Origin: Yponomeuta sedellus
Lineage: Eukaryota; Arthropoda; Insecta; Lepidoptera; Yponomeutidae
Length of the DNA: 64,000 nucleotides
Direction: 5' to 3'
NCBI GenBank assembly: GCA_934045075.1
Contig: OW203747.1
Location: forward strand, 9,382,357-9,446,356
The position numbers and the translations under genes are program-made. Under the pieces are notes generated by a model that worked only from the letters and a program-made list of their open reading frames with translations, ran no database searches and was not told the DNA's origin. Positions within the stretch are counted from its first letter, which is position 1. Each line of letters begins with the position of its first letter. Positions 44,473-53,504 of this stretch are shown one piece after another.

Positions 44473-45567
44473 ATGGGGGTGGGAAAGAAGCGGAAAAAAA
44501 CTGATCCCCCTGACGAGCGATCATCACCAGCTATGGACACTTCGGACTCGGATGATGACTCCTCCAGGAAGTACAATGTTTTTAAGGTTCCAGGGTACTC
44601 TAGGAGGTATCCTGAAAACAGTAAAAAATCGGAATACATAGTGTTCGTGTCACACGAAAATGAAAAACCGTTTTCCGACAAAGACAGGCTAGCTCTCTCC
44701 CATGCCATACGCAAATTCTGCGTCACTGGCATTCTACATCTGAAGTCAGTAAATAAATTCAAGATTGGCATTACGTTCGATTTGTCAAACAATGCAAATG
44801 TGTTTATGCAGAATAAAAAATTACTCGACGAACTAGACCTGAAGGCCACTATACCGGCTAGCGACACTGAAGCGACTGGGGTTCTTACCTCAGTCCCTAC
44901 TGACCTTTCCAACAAACAAATCTTCTCGTTGATTGGCAGCTCTCGAAATGTAATTCAAGTGAGACGTTTCATGCGTCGGGTGCGGAGTGACGACGGCGAC
45001 GTGTCACATCTTCCCACTCAGACAGTCGCGGTAACTTTTGCATCCACTGAATTGCCTCAGTACGTCTATCTCGATTCTTGGAGACACGAGGTAAGCGCTT
45101 ATATACCACCAGTAAAGCAATGTCTTCAGTGCATGAAGTTTGGCCACATTGCCAAATACTGCCGAAATTCGGTTGTGTGCTCGATCTGCACAGAAAATCA
45201 CCATTTTAAAACATGTAAAGAGGATCCTAAAAACGCGAAATGCTGCAACTGCGGAGGCAATCACATAGCTATCTCTAACACATGTCCACAAAAAAAATTG
45301 AAAATAGAGGAAAACAAAATTAAGTCAAGGGCCGTCACATACTCAGATTTATTCAGTGAAAACTCCTTCCCCCAATTAACAAAATCGAACATCGAAACAC
45401 AAATTCAAAATTTAACGAAATCAGATTTTTTCATGAACATACTCATTCAAGCAATTACAAAAATAGTTACAAATCAGAAAAACACCCCAATCAACTCTAC
45501 ATCAATAAAAGAAATCTTAGCACAAACTGTAAGAAATACCACTTCTTCTAACAATGGATCAACTTAA
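44473..45567 (+). CDS. LINE 2 ORF1 protein
   Basis: A 364-residue gag-type protein with an intact frame. The N-terminal part is charged. An RRM-like middle (SLIGSSRNVIQVRRFMRRV) is followed by three Cys/His clusters: CLQCMKFGHIAKYC, CSICTENHHFKTC and CCNCGGNHIAISNTC. Its last codons overlap the ORF2 start by 14 bases, as is usual in this group. The first Met, after a non-coding leader, is taken as the start. Confidence 0.9.
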   Translation: MGVGKKRKKTDPPDERSSPAMDTSDSDDDSSRKYNVFKVPGYSRRYPENSKKSEYIVFVSHENEKPFSDKDRLALSHAIRKFCVTGILHLKSVNKFKIGITFDLSNNANVFMQNKKLLDELDLKATIPASDTEATGVLTSVPTDLSNKQIFSLIGSSRNVIQVRRFMRRVRSDDGDVSHLPTQTVAVTFASTELPQYVYLDSWRHEVSAYIPPVKQCLQCMKFGHIAKYCRNSVVCSICTENHHFKTCKEDPKNAKCCNCGGNHIAISNTCPQKKLKIEENKIKSRAVTYSDLFSENSFPQLTKSNIETQIQNLTKSDFFMNILIQAITKIVTNQKNTPINSTSIKEILAQTVRNTTSSNNGST

Positions 45568-45968
45568 TATTATGCAGTGGAACTCCCAGAGTATTATTAG
45601 CAATAAATTTCTATTAACACAATTTCTTTATGAAAACGATATACATGTAGCAATAATATCAGAGACTTGGCTAACTCCTATTAAAGATTTTAACATAAAA
45701 GGATATCGAATAGAAAGAAACGATATTGGTAATAAACATAATGGTGTAGCAATTTTAATACATAATAGTTTAAATTATAAAAAAATTAATACATATTCGG
45801 ACAACTCCTTACAAAACATTTGTGTAAGGATATCTGTAAATAATAAAGAAATGAGTATTGTAAGTTTTTACTGTCCTACAAACTGTGTCCCATCTTTTGA
45901 TAAACTTAAATTTCAGTCAATAATAGAGTCAATACCCGAACCCATGTTATTTGCAGGTGATTTTAATG

Positions 45969-46099
45969 CGTAGGCATCTATAAAACCATGTCCCAGGCAC
46001 TACAGCGTCGGAGTGGTCCCTTCACCCATCTAGTGTGAGTGAGGATGCCACTGGACGCTGCATAAATCATCTCAGTAAGTAGATGCAAAAAGGCCAATA
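45969..46099 (+). mobile_element. 131-bp short element inserted in LINE 2
   Basis: It is flanked by a perfect 9-bp duplication ATTTTAATG (45960-45968 and 46100-46108). Removing the element plus one copy restores a continuous reading frame, so the boundaries are secure. Its body matches 32710-32845. The ends share only a weak inverted GCATCTA/TAGATGC. It could be a short SINE or a very small DNA element. Confidence 0.85.
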
Positions 46100-46706
46100 A
46101 TTTTAATGTACACCATACTTTGTGGGGGTGCCATTCTATTAATCCTAGAGGAAGAGATATTTTGGAAATTATTGATGAAAAAAATTTGGTTGTTTTGAAT
46201 TCCGGCGAGGTTACTACTGTGGGCTCCTTGACATGGCGTCCCAATGCTTTGGATTTATCACTGGCTTCCCCATCACTGGCTCTGTCTTGCGATTGGTCTG
46301 TACATAATGATCCTCTTGGCAGCTACCATCTTCCTGTAATTATTAAGGTTTTTGTAAATAATAGTATTAATGATGATGGTCTTGTAAACAGCAATGGTGC
46401 TTATCCTTTGCCCATCTATCCTAACTTTAAAATGATCAATTGGACATTATATGAACAATATGTAGACACACAACTGTCTGATTTTCAGGTTGAAAATTAC
46501 ACTCCGTTGACAGCATATAACAGTTTTTGTAACATATTGCATAATGTAGTTAATGACTCTCTTACAAATCGTAATTCTGTTTCTTCTTCTTTTGGTGCTA
46601 TCAACTCTCGTCGTAGACTGATACGCAAGAAGCTCTCTCTTCCTTGGTGGAATAAAAAATGTTCAGAAGCTGTAGAAAATTCCAAATTTGCCTATATTAA
46701 CTTTAA

Positions 46707-47772
46707 CCTCCTGAGACCCTGAGACCTCACACGATGACATAGACTTCTAAAAAATCATGAACGAACTCATAAACACATATTTGAATTTCGCGGTGTTTGG
46801 GGCATGGACGAGATGTTGCCACACCTGAATCAATATTATTTTTTGTGGTTTCTTTATGCAATTCTGTCATGGCGACGGTAAAACTATAGATGAAGGAGCC
46901 ATCATGCCGCGCGGTGAGTTTCTATATTTTTTATCCAAATATTTCGATAAAAATTTACTTTTTTTTTGTTGTTTTTTGTACAAAACCGTTAGAGGTAATA
47001 TGTAGGTATATTTGGAAACCAATATTTCATACAAATCATCAATTTTGGCTTTGTGGGGAAGCTTTTCTTTTTTATGTCCTCATATGATCACTTTCGTTCT
47101 CAACACAACTCTTGGGATGCTTATACGCGCTCACAGATGACACTCGTTCTAAAGATTGGTGTTGTTTTTAGGTTTGCAAGATGATATTTTCCATTGCCTG
47201 AATGAATCTGATGGTGAAACTTTATCAGACAGCGAAAATGAACTGGTTCTACCTACTCATTCTAGTAGAAATTCCAGTTCGGATGACGAAAAAAATTAAA
47301 CCGATACTGAAACAATTCAAGAAACACAGATCTTCCAGCAAAAAAGGCAGGGCAAGAGTTTTTTAGAACCAATTAGGTACTAGAATGTAGAATTGCTTAG
47401 ATAATTTGTTGATCTCAATGTGATTTTCTATTAGAAGTAAGTAATCATACTAAAAAATTCTGATTTTTATGATTATAGCTGTAAGGAAATAAAAGACTTT
47501 TGAAAACTAAAGTTTTGGATGTTGATTTCAATAATTATATAAAGTGTTTTATTCTACTCACACCCTAATTTCGAATAACTTTGTATGAACTCTTTACTTC
47601 CTCATACGTGAACTGACGCCTAGCGTACTCATATGAGGACATTAGATAAATAGAGAGGGGGAGAGGGGGGATTTTTAAAATTATTTTTCCGGGCATCACA
47701 CTTTTATAACCTTTCAGAAAATAGTAGTATGTTTTAACATTTTTGAAATTAATTGGTCTAGGACTCAGGAGG
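46707..47772 (+). mobile_element. piggyBac-type non-autonomous element (1066 bp)
   Basis: TTAA is duplicated on both sides (46703-46706 and 47773-47776). Ends are inverted repeats CCTCCTGAGACCCTGAGACC and CCTCCTGAGTCCTAGACC. Excision would restore the LINE frame. It retains only the 5' part of a transposase gene. Confidence 0.88.
46904..47299 (+). pseudogene. Spliced 5' remnant of a piggyBac-like transposase
   Basis: A ten-base exon with ATGCCGCGCG (46904-46913) is followed by donor GTGAGT. An intron of 258 bases ends in TTTTTAG (47171). Exon 2 (47172-47299) then reads GLQDDIFHCLNESDGE and an acidic, Ser-rich stretch before a TAA. An acidic N terminus is typical of piggyBac-family transposases, and the TTAA context agrees. 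The catalytic part is deleted. The splice model is inferred from frame and sites only. Confidence 0.55.
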
Positions 47773-50539
47773 TTAAAAATAATCCTTCAGATCAATCTTA
47801 CATTGAATTTAAAAAATTACAAGCACATAAAAAACTTTTGTTAAAAATGGAAAGATCTAATAGCTGGATTGAACTGTGTAGCTCCTTCAATCGATGTACA
47901 CCTCTGTCAATAATCTGGAATTGTATGCGTAAATTCAACAAAACTTACTCTTTTAATAATGACAATGATAGTTGGATACAAGATTTTTTGCAAAAGTATA
48001 CACCCGACCATGTAAATAATAAACCAAAATTTTCCCCGGACAGTGAAACAAATCCTGTAAATAATTTTATGATAAAAAAAAATCTTTCTCAATTGAAGAA
48101 TTAATATCAGCTATTCTCTCGAGAAAAGATGGCGCATTTGGTCTGGATGGTATTCCTTATATAATGTTAAAAAGGCTTAGTAAAAATAGCTTACAGATTT
48201 TGCTTGAAATATTAAATAACCTATGGTTGAGCAACGAGATTCCCCACTCATGGAAGTCCGATTGTTTAGTGCCCATATTAAAGCCAGATAAGCCTCGATC
48301 AAATCCAGATTCCTACCGTCCTATTGCTTTGACATCTTGCATAGGCAAAGTTTTTGAACAACTGATAAAACAAAGGTTGGAATTTTATGTAGAACAAAAT
48401 AGTATTTTACCTTCTAATCAATTTGGCTTTCGAAGAGGAACATCAGCTCGTGAAAGCATCTGTCAGCTGCAGCTTGACATACAAAATAGTTTAAATAAAA
48501 AATATTATTTGATGTCGGTGTTTTTTGATGTGTCTGGAGCATTTAATAGTGTCAATGTCGACATTCTTTGTGTTGAGTTACTTTCCATCGGGATCCCAAA
48601 TAAAATTGTTAATTGGATTCATAATTTTCTTACTGAGAGGGAAGTCTATGTAAAATATAATGGTAATCTTTATGGTCCACGATTCGCTTCTGTTGGTGTT
48701 TGTCAAGGCGGAATACTTTCTCCATTAATTTTCCTCTTATATATCCGCCGTTTAAATCTCATTTTGGGTTCTGAAGTCAAAAATCTTCAATTTGCTGACG
48801 ACTTGGTTGTTTATGCATCTGGAAAAAAATTAAAAAACATCAGTGAAATTCTTAACAAATCTTTAAAAGGGTTGTCTACATACTTCACCTATCTGAATCT
48901 TGATATAAATGCATTAAAATCTAAAGTGGTTGTATTTGGTAAAGCTAGCAATAATATTCCTTCTGTATTCTACAACAAAGTCCCCATTCCTGTTTCTCAA
49001 GAGGCTAAGTTTTTAGGTATTATCTTTACTCACAATATGTCTTGGAAAAAATATGTTGAATTGCTAAGTTTAAGAGCCAATAAGGCCCATAATATTTTGA
49101 AATCTTTGTGCAGGATTTCGTGGGGAGCAGATCCGAAAATATTGTTACTTCTGTACAAATCATTGGTTCGTAGTCATTTTGAATATGGTTTTCTTTGTTT
49201 TGGTGGTGACAGTAGATTGGTGAATGCCTTGGATAAAATTCAAAATAAAAACTTGAGACTCATCACAGGAGCATTTAAAAGTACTCCTATAAATGTAATG
49301 CAGGTGGAGTGCAAACTCCCTCCATTAGCTATTAGATTTACTTATCTGAAAGAAAGATTTTTATTAAAATTATATAGTAAGAGAAATAATTACCTATTGC
49401 TGAGCTTGATGAATTCTCCTCCAAATTCTCTTTATATCCTTCAGGGCTTTGCTCAGTACATTAATTTTCTGGAAACATTACAGATTTATAAATCCCGTCT
49501 CCTTCCTTGTTATCAGGGAAATTTTCTTAGTAAATTTCCTGCAATAAATATAATAATTGATCACAATCTATGCACCAAACAAGATGTGTACAACAAACTT
49601 TCAGAGTTCACTGATGATTGTAGATTCCTCTATACTGATGGGTCCAAAACTGATAATGCTGTCTCGTTTGCTTTCTTTGATGGCTTTTTTAATTTAGGCA
49701 CTGGTCATAAAATAAATTCAAACATTAGTATATTCACAGCAGAAGCCGTGGCTATACTAGCAGCCCTAAAAAATATCAATAATAAAAGTGATGGATGTTA
49801 TAAATATGTAATTGTCAGTGATAGTATGAGTGTTCTGGAAAATCTCAAAAATAATAGATTCAAAGCTAATACAAATTATTTAATTTCTTTAATCAAGCAG
49901 GAGTGGTTAGATTTGTTTCTTATTCATAACATAGATGTTTCATTTGTGTGGGTTCCTTCACATGTTGGTGTAGCAGGAAATGAAAGGGCTGATTTTTTGG
50001 CTAGAGCAATTACAAATAATGCAGATACTATTCCAGACTCCAGCTATAATCTTAATGTTTCTGTTCCCTGGACAGATGTAATCTCTCTTCTAAAGAAAAG
50101 ATCTATAGATATCTGGAAAAGACACTGGAACTACACAGTTCAAGCTGAAAATAAAGGCTTATGGTATGCTACATTTAATGTTCCCATTGGTAGCATGCCC
50201 TGGTTTTGTAAAAACAATACTTACATTCATAGGAAATATTACACTACTATTTCAAGGCTTCGTTTTGGTCATTGTAATCTAAACTATCATCTGTTCCGGT
50301 TAAAAATGGTTCAGAGTCCGTTCTGTGACCATTGCAGCTCCCAAACTGAGCAATCCTTACATCATCTATTCTTCGAATGCCCATCCTTTGGCATCCAGCG
50401 CCTTGTGCTAATGGATGAGCTGATTGAAATCTATAGCAGTCCAGAGTCAGTGCCGCGCTCCATTCAGGCTCTTCTTGTAAATACTTCCACATTTTTGTCT
50501 TTGTTCAGATTCATAATTAACACTGTAGGACAGATTTAG

Positions 50540-51080
50540 TTTTTCTTGTATATTGATTTTGTTTAATACTCGAATACGACTTTTAGCCGTGTAAAATATT
50601 TTCTAAATGGACTTGTACATAATATTTAGAATTTGTAAGGTTATGTAATATTTTTGGTTTGTTTGTTTTGACGTTTCGATTTCGACCAAAAAAGAAAAGA
50701 GTATGTGTTGCCTTAATTGACTTAAAATCACGGATTGACTAATTCGACGGACACGACGTAAAATTACACGGATTTTACTAAAATTGGATTGGACATTTTA
50801 TATAATTAAAACTGAAGACGATAATATATTACTGAAGACTTTAACCTCCCAAAAATTCATAATGAAGAACAGAAACCAAAGACGTGGCAGCATGAAAAAT
50901 ATATTACTGAAGACTTTAACTTCCCAAAAATTCATAATGAAGAATAGAAACCAAAGACATGGCAGCATGAAAAATATATTATACTGAAGACTAACCTCCC
51001 AAAAACTCATAATGAAGAACAAAAACCAAAGACGTGGCAGCATGGTCTAAGACCTTAGCCGGTTCCTTGCGGGACGAACT
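50540..51080 (+). other. LINE 2 3' UTR
   Basis: Non-coding, AT-rich, ending in tandem repeats and poly(A). Confidence 0.7.
50826..51043 (+). repeat. 75-bp tandem repeat, about 2.9 units, in the LINE 2 3' UTR
   Basis: Units start at 50826, 50901 and 50976 with ATATTACTGAAGAC-type wording and end in GACGTGGCAGCATG. Unit 2 has a few substitutions and unit 3 small indels. It lies just before the terminal sequence and the A tail. Confidence 0.93.
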
Positions 51081-51184
51081 AAAAAAAAAAAAAAAATAGA
51101 CCCCTACCCCCCATGTCATCCAAAATAAGCAAAACAAAGACCCCCCACCCCCCCATAGTGCTTATGTAATACTTGAACGGCCCC

Positions 51185-51624
51185 AAACTAAAAAACTAAC
51201 TTCTACGAAAAAAAAAATTTATTAAATCTTTTCAAAGAACTCTCCATCAGCCTCTATACCAAGTTTCATGCGTCTGAAACAATTTTCAAAACATTTTTTC
51301 CAGTCCTCCGCAGACACCTCTTCCACGGCCTTCTCAAACGCTGCTAGCTTGTCTTCCGGCGATGAAAACTGTATCCCTTTGAGCTGAATTTTAATTTTAG
51401 GGAGTTAAAAAGTCACACGGAGCCAAATCAGGATTTTTCAGGCTGTCCATCGTAGGAATATCAGTAGCACTTGTACTAGTACTTGGAGCCGCAAGTGATG
51501 GAGAAAACGATGATGTAGCCTCAGGAAGAATCTGGAAAGAACGCAAACGGCGTTATAAAAAAATCCTTTCAAAGTATACTATAGTTTAGAATAGTATTTT
51601 TTAAGGTTAACACGAGTACTAGAC
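51185..51624. other. Intergenic, nothing supported
   Basis: The minus strand near 51230-51410 gives a weakly protein-like stretch, but I could not place it in a family. Confidence 0.35.
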
Positions 51625-51832
51625 ATAATTAAAACTGTTTTATTACGTTAAAACTGTTTTATTACGGATTTCACTCGTTTATTATATTTTTTTACAATAT
51701 TCCGACGTTTCGGCACTTTTACAGGTGCAGTATCATCCGAGACCACGGCACCTGTAAAAGTGCCGAAACGTTGGAATATTGTAAAACAATATAATAAACG
51801 AGTGAAATCCGTATTAAAACAGTTCTAATTAT
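51625..51832. repeat. Long inverted repeat (arms ~75-80 bp)
   Basis: TTACGGATTTCACTCGTTTA and TTCGGCACTTTTACAGGTGC in the left arm are repeated in reverse on the right. The AAACTGTTTTATTACG end is partly duplicated on the left. It is a MITE-like fold-back element. Confidence 0.8.
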
Positions 51833-52619
51833 AGTTTCGAACCTTAGTTAACTATACAGTAAGTAGAGATTGAAAAAATAATAGACCCAGGACAAAGACT
51901 TAATATTACATGACACCTTTACTAATTATGCATTGAACGGTATATTTGTGAGGTAAACCATAACATAATAAAGTACGAATATATTGAATCACTAGAATAT
52001 ACCCATAACTAATATTATTTACACCCTTACTAATTATGCATTGAATGGTCTATTCGCAAATATATTTGTGAGGTAAACCATAACATAATAATGTAAGAAT
52101 ATATTGCATCACTCAAAATATCGATATAATTGATTAATATAAATAACAGATTGATATAAATCAATTAACTTGAAGGTCTGTTTAAAATGGCGATTTAAAA
52201 TTCAAGTAGTTTTACAAAAAATAATCGCAACAAAAAAAGGACTCTATGTCTATGTCAACGGGCCACTGTTTAAACAGGAATGGGCGAATCGTGGCCCATC
52301 TCTGTTTACACAGTGGCCCATCGTTTAACATATTTTAAACTTTCGCGACTTGAACACATAGTTATTTTCGGGGCTTAATCGCGTAGTAACTTATTGCTAT
52401 TTTACCTCGACGTTTCGACGACGTTACAGTCATCGTGGTCACAAGAAGACTGATGGCTGGCAACCGTTCGGGCCATTCGCATCTTCGGCTTACAAGTTTT
52501 CAGACTACCCACTATTAGGGTTGCAACACACTACACTGACAATGTCGGACGATAAGCCATGCGACTTTTTTCCACTCGAACACTTTTAGATGACCGGAAT
52601 CAACGTTTGCGACTAATTG
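51833..52619. other. Intergenic with repeats
   Basis: Two ~115-bp blocks (near 51915 and 52027) share ACACC(T)TTACTAATTATGCA and TTTGTGAGGTAAACCATAAC, so they are a local duplication. A fold-back at 52260-52320 has ends GGGCCACTGTTTAAACAG and GGGCCACTGTGTAAACAG. TACCTCGACGTTTCGACG near 52405 resembles a widespread retroelement terminal motif. Confidence 0.5.
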
Positions 52620-52950
52620 TACTGGGGGAGCGGTGGTAGCGGAGCGGTGTAGAACTCCGGCTTCTCGATCGAGAGGTCGTAGGTTCGAACCCGGCATGTA
52701 CCAATGACTTTGTTTTCTAAGTTATGTACATTTGTGAAATTATAGTATCAATACTACTCGCTGACGGTGAAGGCAAACATCGTAAGGCAACCCTAGTGTC
52801 TTGAGGTGTTAGCGTACCTCAGCGCTTGCTACGTACAATGGCCCAACTATGAGGCTAAGTGCGGAAATCTCAGGTCTAACTAACTACTTGTACTGGGCCG
52901 GCCATAAGGAAAATTCATGGCTGTCACAGAACCACACAGTTATGGGGATG
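52620..52950 (+). repeat. tRNA-derived SINE-like repeat
   Basis: The head has an A-box-like TAGCGGAGCGG and a B box GGTTCGAACCC, ending CATGTACCA, as in a tRNA. The D-arm region is duplicated (GCGGTGGTAGCGGAGCGG), which argues against a functional tRNA. The following GTGAAGGCAAACATCGTAAGG stretch is a body I associate with lepidopteran short repeats. Confidence 0.6.
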
Positions 52951-53504
52951 GGCTGGACATCTGGCAACACTAAATTTCTATTACAAATAATATGGCGCGC
53001 AATCCAGAAAACAGTTTTAGCTAAGGTTGTTTGTTTTTGTTAAATTTGTTGTTTTCTTAGTGAGTTGAGTCAGGTTGGGCTGTTTTATTTAGTGAAACTA
53101 AGTGATGAGTGAACCCCGAAAGGTCCTTAGTAAATTATTTTGTGAATCCCGGTTTGCACATTACTTTTCGAATTTCCTACGGTTGGCGGGTAAAGTTGGG
53201 CATGTGTGAATTCGGTTGTATAATAAATTCAGAATGATCATCTCCAAATGTTCCCGAGTCTCTGCATGATTACGATGTTGATACCTTATATGATTCATAA
53301 AAAGTACTGCGTCGTGAAGAAGAAGAATTTTATAAGGCAGGCTTGGCGGAAGGAGATTTTCGAAAGAATTTGAAGAACTTTACCCACCAACCAAAGAATC
53401 ATTTGAATAAGCACACTCATTTGAAGAAGAAATTGAAGAGCCATATCATCAGGCTTTAGAAATGGGTCATAGTCGTCCGAGAGCGACGTGATTGACTGCC
53501 ATCG

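Larger units (their letters stand above)
45554..50539 (+). pseudogene. LINE 2 ORF2, interrupted by two insertions and one frameshift
   Basis: The endonuclease starts at 45554 (IMQWNSQSIISNK, SETWL, AGDFN). A 131-bp element is inserted at 45969-46099 within the GDFN-HHTLWG motif. The next segment runs to 46706, where a TTAA-type element sits (46707-47772), then resumes at KNNPSDQS. A run of nine A at 48074-48082 carries a one-base shift. From there a 791-residue stretch is open: RT (FRPIALT-like SYRPIALTSC, QFGFRRG, FFDVSGAFN, FADD), RNase H (YTDGSK, TAEAVAILAA, VSDSMSVL, GVAGNERAD) and a C-terminal CDHC...HHLFFEC motif. Apart from the insertions it looks recently active; the A-run shift could be a sequencing error. 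Confidence 0.9.
44284..51096 (+). mobile_element. RNase H-bearing LINE (LINE 2), nearly intact with nested insertions
   Basis: A full-length-looking LINE: 5' leader, ORF1, ORF2, a 3' UTR with 75-bp tandem repeats, and a 16-A tail (51081-51096). Near-matching flanks TAGACTCCCCTAC (44271-44283) and TAGACCCCTAC (51097-51107) are a likely target duplication. ORF2 is interrupted by two later insertions, each with clean target duplications, and by one indel in a run of nine A. The RNase H domain places it in the I/LOA-type group. Confidence 0.85.
43467..51184. mobile_element. Candidate MITE split by LINE 2
   Basis: The left end GGGGCCGTTCAAATATTACG (43467) and the right end, reverse-complemented GGGGCCGTTCAAGTATTACA (51184), form inverted repeats, each followed by C- or G-rich runs and a TAAGCA motif. 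Both flanks read AAA. LINE 2 with its target duplication lies between them, which fits one older MITE interrupted by the LINE. Two separate solo copies are the alternative. Confidence 0.5.

Noticed and set aside
52640..52700. A functional tRNA gene
   Set aside because: The B box is good but the D-arm region is duplicated and no consistent acceptor stem forms. The flank continues as a SINE-like body.
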